This document shows, in pieces, positions 48,701 through 57,019 of a stretch of DNA of 64,000 bases. A program made the translations under genes and the position numbers. Source of the DNA: Terriglobus roseus (lineage in GTDB: Bacteria; Acidobacteriota; Terriglobia; Terriglobales; Acidobacteriaceae); NCBI RefSeq assembly GCF_900102185.1, contig NZ_LT629690.1, forward strand, positions 1,364,001-1,428,000, in the 5' to 3' direction. Numbering within the stretch: the first letter of the stretch is position 1; each line of letters begins with the position of its first letter. The notes under the pieces are model-generated. The model was not told the DNA's origin. It searched no databases and worked only from the letters and a program-made list of their open reading frames with translations.

Positions 48701-50295
48701 GAGCCAAGCCCGGTGAGGGCGGCCAGCTTCCCGGTCACAAGGTTTCTGGTCTCATTGCGCGTCTGCGTCATGCGCAGCCGGGCGTGCCTCTGATCTCGCC
48801 GCCGCCGCACCACGACATCTACTCCATTGAAGATCTGGCGGAGTTGATCCACGACCTGAAGCGCGTGAACAAGCGCGCTGCTGTGGGCGTGAAGCTGGTT
48901 TCAAGCTGTGGCGTAGGTACAGTCGCAGCCGGTGTTGCGAAGGCGTATGCGGATTACGTAGTCATCGCGGGCAACGTGGGTGGCACAGGCGCTGCGGCGC
49001 TTTCGTCGATCAAGTACGCTGGCAATCCGTGGGAGCTTGGTCTGGCCGAGGCGCAGCAGACGTTGATGGCGAATGGTATGCGTGGACGTGTTCGTCTGCG
49101 CACAGACGGTGGTTTGTCCACCGCACGCGATGTTCTGATCGCAGCGCTGCTCGGCGCGGATGAATACGCCTTTGGTACGGCGGTTTTGGTTGTGCTGGGC
49201 TGTGATATGGCTCGCCAGTGCCATCTGAACACGTGCCCCACGGGCATTGCTACGCAGAAGCCAGAGCTTCGTGCTCGCTTCCGTGGCAAGCCGGAGCATG
49301 TAGTGCGCTTCTTCCAGCAGCTTGCAGGCGATCTGCAGCAGTTGCTGGCGCGCTACGGCCTCGCCTCCATCGAAGACGCAATCGGACGCGTCGACTTACT
49401 ACAGCAGGTGCGTGCCGACGGCGGTCTGGATCTCTCTCCGATGCTGGCACAGGTTGGAGAAGGTCCGCGCAAGTGGGCTGGCATTCGCAACGATCGCCCG
49501 GAGAGCCGTCCGGCCTTGGATGAGCCGTGGGTGGAACCCGCGCTGGCGGCGGTGGTGGAAGGCAAGCCGTACGAGGTCATGGAGGTCATTGCCAACCGTG
49601 ATCGTGCTGTAGGCGCTCGTATTGCTGGTGAGATTTCAGTGCTGCGTGCCAAGGCGGAATCGCCAATGCCGGTGCCGGATATCAATATCAACCTTGTTGG
49701 CACCGCCGGGCAGAGCTTTGGCGCATTCGCCGTCGAAGGCATGCACCTGACTCTAACCGGTGAAGCGAATGACTTCGTTGGTAAGGGGCTTAGCGGCGGA
49801 GAAATCGTCATCCGTGCACGCGGCATGGCGGTTGGAAGCGGTGGCCATCACGTGGTGCTGGGCAACGTTGCACTGTACGGCGCAACGGCAGGCAAACTGT
49901 TTGCTGCGGGCTATGCAGGCGAGCGCTTCGCCGTGCGTAACTCCGGCGCTACAGCAGTCGTTGCAGGCGTGGGTGATCACGGCTGCGAATACATGACTGG
50001 CGGTACGGTTGTCGTTCTCGGCGAAATCGGTATGAACTTTGGCGCAGGCATGACCGGTGGTATCGCGTGGATTTATGACGTGGATGACACTGTTCTCTCG
50101 CAGACGCGTTACCACGCAGAGTTCTTGCAGGCGGTCCCATTTGACGAGGTCGAGGCAGAAGCGCAGGCAGAACTCAAGGCTCTTCTGGAAGAGCACGCCG
50201 CCAAGGCAGGCAGCACACGCGCAGCGCGTATGTTGGCAGATTGGCCGGCTTACTCCCCGAGGTTCCTTCGCATGGTGCCGTTGCCGCAGGCCTGA
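45766..50295 (+). CDS. gltB: Glutamate synthase large subunit
   Basis: Transfers the glutamine amide to 2-oxoglutarate, giving two glutamates. The 1509-aa protein has an N-terminal class-II amidotransferase domain with the catalytic Cys32 (HDSCGVGF, exposed after cleavage of the propeptide), an FMN-binding central domain (GAKPGEGGQLPG, YVVIAGNVGGTGAAAL), the iron-sulphur Cys triplet in CDMARQCHLNTCPTG (about residue 1145) and a GXGXG-type C-terminal beta-helix (GLSGGEIVIRARGMAV). The NADPH-supplying small subunit gltD is not next to it. It is divergent from the arginine operon and shares its control region. A terminator follows. Confidence 0.97.
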   Translation: MATQILPTRSEVTSACRPVRSLVDPRFDHDSCGVGFVADSGNKPSHKVLTDALTALARLAHRGAVAADGKSSDGVGIMTAVPRALLLAATGVTLADERPLGVGVVFVNEKGANTCDVLEACLVEQGLTVLAWRDVPVKPEVLGEIALGTMPEIRHVLVTADVEDLERSLYLARKSFERKFEAGETSGYVASLSTNKIVYKSMCSGRLLPEFFPDLQDAGYVTPYALFHQRYATNTTPAWHRAQPGRMLAHNGEINTVWGNRARMEARYSTLPAECQPILTKDGTDSTSLDETVELLTRNGYSIAEAIRVLLPPAVTNRDSAFLKYHRDTMEPWDGPAALGFADGRYVGAALDRNGLRPSRYAITTDGLVVAGSEAGLVDIDPETVLHSGRLGPGQMLVVDLEAKKIYENDQLLDLFDEDGSYAALIDDLTISAEWVDLPPTDFDAIARAQKSFGYTKEDVRMILTPMAADGKDAVWSMGDDTPLAPLARTPRPIYAYFRQRFAQVTNPAIDPLREAIVVSLHTRLGPWSHMLDKHATLPGMSLGSPFLSVGKLDALRQGKYPHSDTLRLRELRCVFNKDFSLQVGIEALCTNAVELVSSGVEILLLSDRYADADNLPIPMAIAVSVVHHALVKAGLRTATGIAVEAGDVRDVHHAAVLIGYGAGAVCPWLALETARATAGADGDPKVPEVKMLKAFDAGLAKIMSKMGVSVVDSYRGAYPFDILGLGNEVVDRCFPNTPAPIGGAGFAQIEHAIRQNWGAPVSDELQAKIDLPDYGWVKFRKADLAEPHAWAPSHVKALQSVVGSARNVALPEDPAKAFQIYSSAVDSSNDPTVLRELLEISPAGAELPLDKVEQPSSMYKRFIASAMSLGSLSPEAHTTITIAMNTLGGKSNTGEGGEDSDVYRTHPGNRRVPQPGEAAAFVNKPAQGGVAVAEPMVEAPAIHSLLNNRIKQVASGRFGVTAEYLAHAEEIEIKVAQGAKPGEGGQLPGHKVSGLIARLRHAQPGVPLISPPPHHDIYSIEDLAELIHDLKRVNKRAAVGVKLVSSCGVGTVAAGVAKAYADYVVIAGNVGGTGAAALSSIKYAGNPWELGLAEAQQTLMANGMRGRVRLRTDGGLSTARDVLIAALLGADEYAFGTAVLVVLGCDMARQCHLNTCPTGIATQKPELRARFRGKPEHVVRFFQQLAGDLQQLLARYGLASIEDAIGRVDLLQQVRADGGLDLSPMLAQVGEGPRKWAGIRNDRPESRPALDEPWVEPALAAVVEGKPYEVMEVIANRDRAVGARIAGEISVLRAKAESPMPVPDININLVGTAGQSFGAFAVEGMHLTLTGEANDFVGKGLSGGEIVIRARGMAVGSGGHHVVLGNVALYGATAGKLFAAGYAGERFAVRNSGATAVVAGVGDHGCEYMTGGTVVVLGEIGMNFGAGMTGGIAWIYDVDDTVLSQTRYHAEFLQAVPFDEVEAEAQAELKALLEEHAAKAGSTRAARMLADWPAYSPRFLRMVPLPQA

Positions 50296-50315
50296 GTCAT
50301 TTCCCAAAAACAACG

Positions 50316-50348
50316 AAATGGACCCGGTTTTACCGGGTCCATTTTCTT
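50316..50348 (+). terminator. Intrinsic terminator after gltB
   Basis: Twelve-base-pair inverted repeat (50316-50327; 50333-50344) with a 5-base loop, followed by TCTTTT. It ends the gltB transcript, 20 bases after the stop codon. Confidence 0.85.
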
Positions 50349-50495
50349 TTAGGAAGTACTTCATACGGTGATGGTGTGGACGGTGTTTGCTCCAAGCTCA
50401 TGTCTTCAGCGAGATTTGTCATCCAACCCTACAGAAGATTTTCTGCTTCCATGTAGGATGACCGTTGGGCTGATACATGCCCTGTTGGGAGTCGC

Positions 50496-52256
50496 ATGGA
50501 CCTGCGTACGCTGAACGACGTTTTTCTGAATGCCACTTCGCGCGGCAGTGAGCGCGCCATACTTACACCCGTTGGCGACCAGTGGGAGGCCATCTCCTGC
50601 GACGCTTTGTACTGGAGCACGCGACGCCTCGCGGCGTGGCTGCAATCGCAGGGAATTGCGAAGGGTGATCGCGTTGGTCTGATTGCAGAAAACCGCTGGG
50701 AATGGGCTGTGACAGATTTCGCGTCCTTGACCATCGGTGCTGTTGATGTTCCCATGTTTCCCACGCTTACTGCGGACCAGACAAAGGCGCAGCTTGTCGA
50801 TAGCGGTACAAAGATTGTCTTCGTCTCCACGCAGGATGTTGCGAAGAAAGTCGTGGGTACGGGATTCGCGGGAACGATCGTCTCCATGGACAGTGGCGAA
50901 ATCGGAATTCCTTTTGCTGATCTTGTGAAAGGTGAGAATTCTTCTGCGCGTGATGCGGCATTCGATCAGGCTCTGGCGTCTGTGCAACCGGAAGATATGG
51001 CCACCATCATCTACACCTCCGGCACCACCGGCGATGCAAAGGGCGTGGTGTTGTCGCACGGCAACATCGCTTCCAATCTCTCGATGACCACGGAGCTATT
51101 TCGCTTCGGACCGGATGACCTGATGGTGTCGTTCCTGCCTCTGTCGCACGTAACGGCACGCCACATTGATTACCTGTTCTATGCGGAGAATGTCACGCTG
51201 GCATATGTCAACCGTCCAGAGCGTGTGCTGCCTGCTATGGCCGCTGTGAAGCCGACGATCTTTGTCGCGGTGCCGCGTGTCTACGAACGCGTGCGTCAAT
51301 CCGCAGAGGGCAAAGCGTTGAAGGCGGGTGGTCTAAAGGCGAAGATCTTCCAGTGGGCGATCAAGACCGGCGCAAAGCATCGCGACAAGGTGGCGCAAAT
51401 GCAGGGCGAGCCTTCGTCGCTGGCATGGAAGATTGCAAACAAGCTGGTGTACAGCAAGCTGCGTGAGGCGTTCGGTGGGCGCGTGAAGGTCTTTGTTGCC
51501 GGTGGTGCTCCGCTCGGCATCGACCTGGCGCAGTGGTTCGCGTCGGCGGGCATTCCAATTCTCGAGGGTTATGGGCTTACCGAGACGTCTCCCGTCATCG
51601 CCGTCAATCTGCCAGGTCGCAACAAACTTGGCACTATTGGTCCCAAGTTGAAGAACATCGACGTGCGCTTTGCAGAGGATGGAGAGTTGGAGGTTCGTGG
51701 TCCCAGCATCTTCAAGGGCTATTGGCAAAAGCCGCAGCAGACTGCGGATGTCATGGATGGCGAGTGGTTCCGAACGGGCGACATTGGCAAGATCGACTCG
51801 GAAGGCTTTCTCTCCATCACTGACCGTAAAAAAGAACTGATCAAGACTGTGGGCGGCAAGTTTATTGCGCCTCAGCCGATTGAGAACAAGCTGAAGGTCT
51901 CATCGCTCATCGGCTTTGTGGCCCTGCAGGGCGACAAACGAAAATACGTCGCTGCGATCGTTTCTCCCAACTTTCCAGTATTGGAAGAGTGGGCCAAGCA
52001 GCAGGGAATCAACGCATCGGATCGCAGAACCTTAGTTCAGGATGACAACGTCATTAAGCTTTATCAAAAAGAATTTGATCGAGTGAATCAGGAGGCTGCG
52101 CCATGGGAAAAGGTGAAGCGGTTCCGGTTAGTGTCCGATGAATGGACAGTGGATGGCGGTGAAGTAACCCCCAGTCTGAAGCTCAAGCGGCGTGTCGTTG
52201 CTGCTAACTATGCGAAAGAAATCGAAGCAATGTATAGCGGTGCGGATGCGGAATGA
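50496..52256 (+). CDS. Long-chain fatty acid-CoA ligase (AMP-forming)
   Basis: Activates fatty acids to acyl-CoA via acyl-AMP. The 586-aa protein has the P-loop IIYTSGTTGDAKGVVLSHGN (about residue 170), the A5 motif EGYGLTETSP (about 360), GEWFRTGDIGKIDSEGFL and the catalytic Lys region TDRKKELIKTVGGKFI. The sequence is close to the FadD15/Faa type with few N-terminal extras. No other fatty-acid gene is adjacent; accB-accC lie 4 kb downstream. The ATG at 50496 has GGGAG about 6 bases upstream. Confidence 0.93.
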   Translation: MDLRTLNDVFLNATSRGSERAILTPVGDQWEAISCDALYWSTRRLAAWLQSQGIAKGDRVGLIAENRWEWAVTDFASLTIGAVDVPMFPTLTADQTKAQLVDSGTKIVFVSTQDVAKKVVGTGFAGTIVSMDSGEIGIPFADLVKGENSSARDAAFDQALASVQPEDMATIIYTSGTTGDAKGVVLSHGNIASNLSMTTELFRFGPDDLMVSFLPLSHVTARHIDYLFYAENVTLAYVNRPERVLPAMAAVKPTIFVAVPRVYERVRQSAEGKALKAGGLKAKIFQWAIKTGAKHRDKVAQMQGEPSSLAWKIANKLVYSKLREAFGGRVKVFVAGGAPLGIDLAQWFASAGIPILEGYGLTETSPVIAVNLPGRNKLGTIGPKLKNIDVRFAEDGELEVRGPSIFKGYWQKPQQTADVMDGEWFRTGDIGKIDSEGFLSITDRKKELIKTVGGKFIAPQPIENKLKVSSLIGFVALQGDKRKYVAAIVSPNFPVLEEWAKQQGINASDRRTLVQDDNVIKLYQKEFDRVNQEAAPWEKVKRFRLVSDEWTVDGGEVTPSLKLKRRVVAANYAKEIEAMYSGADAE

Positions 52257-52317
52257 AATAGCTAACTTACTCGTTGCGTTCCGGAACCCCGATAAATGAC
52301 ACAACCAGAAGAATTTG

Positions 52318-52347
52318 CTTGTACCGGAACTTGGAAAGCTGTACAAG
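52318..52347. promoter_or_regulatory. Inverted repeat upstream of the small HTH gene
   Basis: CTTGTAC (52318-52324) and GTACAAG (52341-52347) are perfect 7-base arms 16 bases apart, about 60 bases before the HTH start at 52404. It might be an operator; no regulator is known. Confidence 0.3.
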
Positions 52348-52403
52348 TATGGGGCCGGGAAGCTGTGACTTCCTGCGAATCCTAAATCTCCTGGGAAGAA
52401 ACC

Positions 52404-52658
52404 ATGCCGAACGCCGCAGAAATAGCTATTCGCGAAGTCATGGATATCCGCCAGGCAGCCGGATATCTGGGAATCAGCAGCGACACGCTGTACCGCTATG
52501 CCTCGGAAGGATTTGTGCCCGCGTTTAAGCTGGGAAACCGCTGGCGGTTCAAGAAGACCCTGCTCGATACATGGATGGATCGCCAGTCAGGCATCGTGGC
52601 ACCTGAGCCGGTAACAGTGAAGGCTGAAAGCAAGAAGCCAGCACGTTCCGCAAAATAG
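52404..52658 (+). CDS. Excisionase/MerR-like helix-turn-helix small protein
   Basis: An 84-aa DNA-binding protein. MDIRQAAGYLGISSDTLYRYASEGFVPAFKLGNRWRFKKTLLDTWM is the classic excisionase-family wing-helix (given as short known elements: QAAGYLGISSDTLYRY, then FKLGNRWRF). Such genes often lie near integrases, but none is here; many bacterial chromosomes carry lone members. The ATG is preceded by GGGAAGA. Its stop lies 1 base from the convergent metallophosphoesterase stop. Confidence 0.88.
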   Translation: MPNAAEIAIREVMDIRQAAGYLGISSDTLYRYASEGFVPAFKLGNRWRFKKTLLDTWMDRQSGIVAPEPVTVKAESKKPARSAK

Positions 52659-52659
52659 T

Positions 52660-53535
52660 TCAGGCAGGTTGCAGCGTAAGCAGCGTGAGTTCTGGTGGGC
52701 AGTTAAACCGGAATGGTAGGTGCATGCAGCCGAGGCCGCGATTTACATAGACCTGCATCGCAGAATCGCCCACCTTGTGCAGATCCTCCACATATTTCTC
52801 ACCCATGGCAGGCAACAGGATTGGCGGTAGGAACGGAAGCCGCACCTGTCCTCCGTGTGTATGGCCCGCCAACATCAGATCTACATCGTAGTTCTGAGAA
52901 GCAACGGTGTCGGCAAAATCCGGTTCGTGTCCCAGCAGGACGATCGGTTCGTTCGGTTTTCTTTTTGGCATAGCGAGCGCGAGATTGGGCACGTCGAAGT
53001 AAGCATCAGCAATGCCGGAAACCCAGATTCTTTCGCCTCGTCTTTCAAGTGATGTGAATTGGTTCAATAACAGCTTGAGGCCGTTGCGACCAAGCGCATC
53101 GGCTACGTCTCGCTTAATCGGCGCATCATGATTGCCAAGAGAGCAGAAGCGTATCGAGCATTTAATCTCGCTCAGAATTTCGGCGCAGGCGTATGCATTC
53201 GGGACTGATTGGTTGCGGTTGTCGTCCTTGACTGTGGTGACGAAATCGCCTGTGAGCGCAACCATGTCCGGCGCAAGTTCATTCACCCGCCGAACGGCAT
53301 GGCGGACGAAGAATGATTCGTCATAGTTATGAAAGTGGAAATCACTGAGCTGTGCGATGCGGAAGCCGTGAAACGGAGCAGGTAGATTGCGGATGTAAAC
53401 CGTGCGCTCCACGGTCATGAGCAAGTGCCGTTCAATCTCGCCAGCGTAAAGGGTTAGACCACCTGCGGTAAGCGCAGCGCCCGCGAGAAACCGTCGTCGC
53501 GTAAGGTTTTCTATTGCGCTCTTCCGCGAGGACAT
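52660..53535 (-). CDS. Tat-exported metallophosphoesterase (YkuE-like)
   Basis: A 291-aa protein. A Tat signal (TRRRFLAGAALTAGGLTLYAG) targets it to the periplasm. Metal-binding blocks: AQLSDFHFHN, VALTGDFVTT, LGNHDAPI, LLGHEPDFAD and LAGHTHGGQVRLP, the calcineurin-like fold typical of YkuE/UDP-diacylglucosamine hydrolase-like and phospholipid phosphatases. The substrate is unknown. It is convergent with the HTH gene and divergent from the M24 peptidase with about 60 bases between the starts. Confidence 0.92.
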   Translation of the reverse strand: MSSRKSAIENLTRRRFLAGAALTAGGLTLYAGEIERHLLMTVERTVYIRNLPAPFHGFRIAQLSDFHFHNYDESFFVRHAVRRVNELAPDMVALTGDFVTTVKDDNRNQSVPNAYACAEILSEIKCSIRFCSLGNHDAPIKRDVADALGRNGLKLLLNQFTSLERRGERIWVSGIADAYFDVPNLALAMPKRKPNEPIVLLGHEPDFADTVASQNYDVDLMLAGHTHGGQVRLPFLPPILLPAMGEKYVEDLHKVGDSAMQVYVNRGLGCMHLPFRFNCPPELTLLTLQPA

Positions 53536-53596
53536 ACGTCATGATACCGGCTCAGCCATGCGACAGGGAAACACCTGGCATCGTATCCTGTTAAAG

Positions 53597-54712
53597 ATGA
53601 TGCATCGCGGACGTATCCGCCATCTGGCACAGGAGTTGCGACGCCGGTCGATACCGTCGCTGTTGGTTACAAACCTTCCAGACGTCCGTTATCTAACGGG
53701 CTTCACAGGATCAAATGCCGCATTGGTCGTGGTGGCTGAGCCGCGTGTGTCTGCGCGACTATTTACCGACGGCCGCTACACAGTGCAGGCTAAGCGCGAA
53801 GTGCAAGGCGCGACTGTTCGCATCGCTCCGAAATCCGCACTTGCAGAGGCATGCGATTGGGCGGAGCAACATGCGGCCCGATGTGGTTTCGATCGCAGCC
53901 AAACTACTGTCGCCGCCTTGGCTTCTATGAAGAAGTCCCTAGGAAAGAGAAGCTTTTTCGTTCCCGCGGACGGCTTGATCGCAGCGTTGCGGATGGTCAA
54001 GGATGCCATTGAGGTGGATTACATGCGCCGAGCGGCGTCTTTGACTTGTTCGCTCTACGAGGGGCTGCTCGGGTGGATTGAACCAGGCATGCGGGAGCGA
54101 GACATTGCTGCTGAGCTTGAACACCGCGCACGTCTGTCCGGTGCGGAAGCCATGAGTTTCGAAACAATCGTGGCTTCGGGTGAACGCAGCAGCCAGCCAC
54201 ATGCCCGTGCCACCCAAGCGCACATCTCTGCGGGAAACCTGGTCACACTCGACTTTGGCATTGTTCTGGATGGTTATTGCTCTGATATGACCCGCACCTT
54301 CGCTGTGGGATACGGTGAAAAGCCGGTGCCGCCAAAGGCAAAAGTGCGCTGGGCAGAACAGCGCGAAGTATTTGGAGCGGTTCTTGCTGCACAGCAGGCC
54401 GGGGTTAACGCAGTGCGTGCAGGTGCTACCTGTGGCGAGGTGGATCGTGCTGCGCGATCCGTTTTGGAGGCGGCAGGGTATGGAAAATACTTCACCCACT
54501 CCACCGGACATGGCGTCGGACTGGAAATTCATGAGGTTCCCCGGGTAGGGAAAGACAGTAAAGACGTTCTGAAGGCCGGAACCGTGATTACAATCGAACC
54601 CGGGGTGTATCTGCCCGGACGCTTCGGCGTGCGCATCGAAGATTCTGTACTGGTCACTGAAGATGGCGCCGAGGTGCTGACCCCCGCACACAAAGGCTGG
54701 ATGGAACTGTAA
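53597..54712 (+). CDS. M24-family Xaa-Pro aminopeptidase-like protein
   Basis: About 371 aa from the ATG at 53597 (53558 or 53600 are alternatives). The creatinase N-terminal domain reads [20 protein letters not shown], followed by the pita-bread domain with metal ligands in [47 protein letters not shown] and [15 protein letters not shown]. All five dinuclear-metal ligands seem present. It precedes accB by 30 bases, but a functional link is not expected. Confidence 0.93.
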   Translation: MMHRGRIRHLAQELRRRSIPSLLVTNLPDVRYLTGFTGSNAALVVVAEPRVSARLFTDGRYTVQAKREVQGATVRIAPKSALAEACDWAEQHAARCGFDRSQTTVAALASMKKSLGKRSFFVPADGLIAALRMVKDAIEVDYMRRAASLTCSLYEGLLGWIEPGMRERDIAAELEHRARLSGAEAMSFETIVASGERSSQPHARATQAHISAGNLVTLDFGIVLDGYCSDMTRTFAVGYGEKPVPPKAKVRWAEQREVFGAVLAAQQAGVNAVRAGATCGEVDRAARSVLEAAGYGKYFTHSTGHGVGLEIHEVPRVGKDSKDVLKAGTVITIEPGVYLPGRFGVRIEDSVLVTEDGAEVLTPAHKGWMEL

Positions 54713-54742
54713 CGCCGACACAGCAAGGCAGGCATAAGGAAG

Positions 54743-55237
54743 ATGATGGAACAGAACGATTTGCAGGAACTTCGCGAGCTTGTCTCCTTCTTGAAGGACA
54801 ACGGAATCGCCGAATTTGATCTTCACCGCGGAGAGCAGCATGTCCGCATCAAGTTTTCGCAGCCTGCGGCACCGATCGCGTTCGATCCGGCGCAGTTTGC
54901 GCATTTTGCGGCTGCTCCGCACGTAGCCCCGGCACCCGTAGCGGCCGCTCCGCTGGCTGTTCCTGCGCCTGCAGCGGCGGCTTCCCCGGCAGAGGTGCTG
55001 CACGAGGTGAAGTCGCCCATCGTGGGTACGTTCTATGAGAGCTCCGCTCCTGGTTCTGCTCCGTTCGTGAAGGTGGGTGACACCATCTCCGTTGGCCAAG
55101 TGGTGTGCATCGTGGAAGCCATGAAGCTCATGAACGAGATCGAGAGCGACGTTGCCGGTGAAGTGGTGAAGATCCTCACTGAGAACGGGACGCCCGTGGA
55201 ATACGGTCAGCCGCTGTTCGCGGTACGGCCGCGGTAA
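54743..55237 (+). CDS. accB: Biotin carboxyl carrier protein of acetyl-CoA carboxylase
   Basis: Carries biotin for the acetyl-CoA carboxylase reaction, the first step of fatty-acid synthesis. The 164-aa protein has an N-terminal [21 protein letters not shown], a linker rich in Ala and Pro (residues 55-85) and the biotinyl domain with [20 protein letters not shown] and the biotinylated Lys128 in EAMKLMNEI. It is followed 10 bases later by accC, the usual accBC operon. Two ATG codons (54743, 54746) could serve as start. Confidence 0.97.
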   Translation: MMEQNDLQELRELVSFLKDNGIAEFDLHRGEQHVRIKFSQPAAPIAFDPAQFAHFAAAPHVAPAPVAAAPLAVPAPAAAASPAEVLHEVKSPIVGTFYESSAPGSAPFVKVGDTISVGQVVCIVEAMKLMNEIESDVAGEVVKILTENGTPVEYGQPLFAVRPR

Positions 55238-55247
55238 GGACGTGGGC

Positions 55248-56639
55248 ATGTTCAAGAAGGTCCTGATCGCAAACCGTGGCGAGATCGCGCTGCGTGTTAT
55301 CTCGGCTTGCCGGGAGCTTGGCATCCGTACGGTGGCCGTATACTCCGAGGCTGACCGCAACAGCCTCCATGTCCGCTTTGCGGATGAGGCTATCTGCATT
55401 GGTCCGCCACGTTCGGCAGAGAGCTACCTCAATGTTCCCGCAGTCATCTCCGCTGCGGAGATCGCGGATGTGGATGCCATTCATCCCGGTTATGGCTTGC
55501 TGAGTGAGAACGCCAACTTCGCCGAAGTGTGCCGCGCGAGCAACATCAAGTTCATCGGACCGCGCCCTGAAGTGACGCGCATGATGGGTGAGAAGTCCAC
55601 CGCCCGGCAGACGATGAAGGCGGCTAACGTGCCTATCCTGCCGGGGTCCGATGGTGTTATCGGATCGGTGGAAGAGGCGCTGCAGTGGGCTGCGGATGTG
55701 CGCTACCCGGTGATCCTGAAGGCTGTGGCTGGTGGCGGCGGACGCGGTATGCGTATCGTCCGTTCGGCTGACGAGCTTCCCGGTTTGTACAACCAGGCAT
55801 CGACCGAGGCGCTGAACGCCTTCGGCAATGGCGACCTGTACATGGAGAAGTTCATCGAGCGTCCTCGCCACATTGAGTTCCAGGTGTTGGCGGACGAGCA
55901 TGGCAACGTGATGTCGTTGGGCGAGCGTGAGTGCTCTATTCAGCGTCGTCACCAGAAGCTGATCGAGGAAGCTCCGTCGCTGCAGATTACGCCGGAGATC
56001 CGTACGCGTCTTGGCGGCGTGATTGAACGGTCGCTGCGTGAGATCGGTTACTGGAACGCTGGCACGATCGAGTTCCTGATGGATGAAGATGGCGAGATCT
56101 ACTTCATCGAGATGAACACGCGTATTCAGGTTGAGCATCCGGTTACGGAGTTGATCACGGGCATCGACCTGGTGAAGGCGCAGTTGCGCATTGCATCGGG
56201 TGAGAAGCTACCGGACATTGTGCCGGCTCGTCCGACGATCAATGGCCACGCGATCGAGTGCCGCATCAACGCTGAACATCCTGAGAAGTTCACTCCTTCC
56301 GCGGGCAAGATCACGGCTTGGAATGTGCCGGGCGGAAATGGTGTTCGTGTGGATACGAACCAGTACCAGGAAGGCGTTGTTCCGCCTTACTACGACAGCA
56401 TGATTGCCAAGGTCATCTGCCATGGCAAGGACCGCGAAGAGGCGATGAACCGCATGCAGCGCGCTCTGAGCCAGTTTGTGGTGGAAGGCATTCACACGAC
56501 GATTCCGCTGCAGCAGAAGATCTTCAGCGATCCCGACTTCCGCAAGGGTGACTTCGATACGAAGTTCATGGAACGCTTCTTTGAAAAGGAAGCTGCACGC
56601 AAGAAGGCGGAAGCGGAGAACGAACCCACAGGTGCATAA
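55248..56639 (+). CDS. accC: Biotin carboxylase subunit of acetyl-CoA carboxylase
   Basis: ATP-dependent carboxylation of biotin on AccB. The 463-aa protein begins [18 protein letters not shown] and has [20 protein letters not shown], the Gly-rich loop [51 protein letters not shown] and [16 protein letters not shown]. The start at 55248 is preferred because TAAGGA lies 8 bases upstream; the GTG at 55242 is too close. Dispersed repeat copy B starts directly after the stop codon. Confidence 0.97.
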   Translation: MFKKVLIANRGEIALRVISACRELGIRTVAVYSEADRNSLHVRFADEAICIGPPRSAESYLNVPAVISAAEIADVDAIHPGYGLLSENANFAEVCRASNIKFIGPRPEVTRMMGEKSTARQTMKAANVPILPGSDGVIGSVEEALQWAADVRYPVILKAVAGGGGRGMRIVRSADELPGLYNQASTEALNAFGNGDLYMEKFIERPRHIEFQVLADEHGNVMSLGERECSIQRRHQKLIEEAPSLQITPEIRTRLGGVIERSLREIGYWNAGTIEFLMDEDGEIYFIEMNTRIQVEHPVTELITGIDLVKAQLRIASGEKLPDIVPARPTINGHAIECRINAEHPEKFTPSAGKITAWNVPGGNGVRVDTNQYQEGVVPPYYDSMIAKVICHGKDREEAMNRMQRALSQFVVEGIHTTIPLQQKIFSDPDFRKGDFDTKFMERFFEKEAARKKAEAENEPTGA

Positions 56640-56640
56640 G

Positions 56641-56751
56641 CAGGGAGGGTACCCCCCTCCCCCCCGTTTTTCTAAAATCGTCTTTCTATTGGGTTTACGG
56701 TTCTGGCGTCGCTAAAATCGTCTGCCCATTGGAGTTAGAGGCAAAATCGTC
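56641..56751 (-). repeat. Dispersed repeat, copy B (reverse orientation)
   Basis: On the - strand GACGATTTT boxes begin at 56751, 56722 and 56682 (spacings 29 and 40, as in copy A), followed by AGAAAAACG, a G7-A-G6 tract and GGTACCC. The first 29-base unit matches copy A at 24 of 29 positions. Copy B begins 2 bases after the accC stop. The rest of the gap 56640-57019 has a terminator and otherwise nothing I can identify. Confidence 0.85.
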
Positions 56752-56765
56752 TTTCTAAAAGAGTT

Positions 56766-56792
56766 AGGGCCACGCGCAAGCGTGGCCCTTTG
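56766..56792 (+). terminator. Intrinsic terminator after accC, following the repeat
   Basis: Ten-base-pair stem (56766-56775; 56780-56789) with a GCAA tetraloop, followed by TTGTCTC. It lies 127 bases downstream of accC, so the accBC transcript would carry the whole repeat in its 3' UTR. Confidence 0.7.
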
Positions 56793-57019
56793 TCTCTAGT
56801 TCTATTTTAGCCGTTTGACGGAAATACCATGCCAACTCTATTTGCTGTGGTTTGTTGGGTTTAAGTGGGTTGAGGACTTGACAGCATCAATCTCTCTTTC
56901 TCAATCAGGCCCGGATGTCCGCTTTTGCTTCAGGTCTATGAGTGCATTGGCCTGTTGTCTCCAACCAAGTAGTGGTCGTTGCCGGGACTCCGACCTTTCA
57001 GGCCTTCCGATCGGGAAAT

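Noticed and set aside
53939-55399. 486-aa antisense frame across the M24 peptidase and accB
   Set aside because: It spans two well-supported genes and a gap on the other strand, with no recognisable domain or ribosome-binding site.
55176-56138. 320-aa antisense frame opposite accC
   Set aside because: Shadow of biotin carboxylase; no supporting motif.
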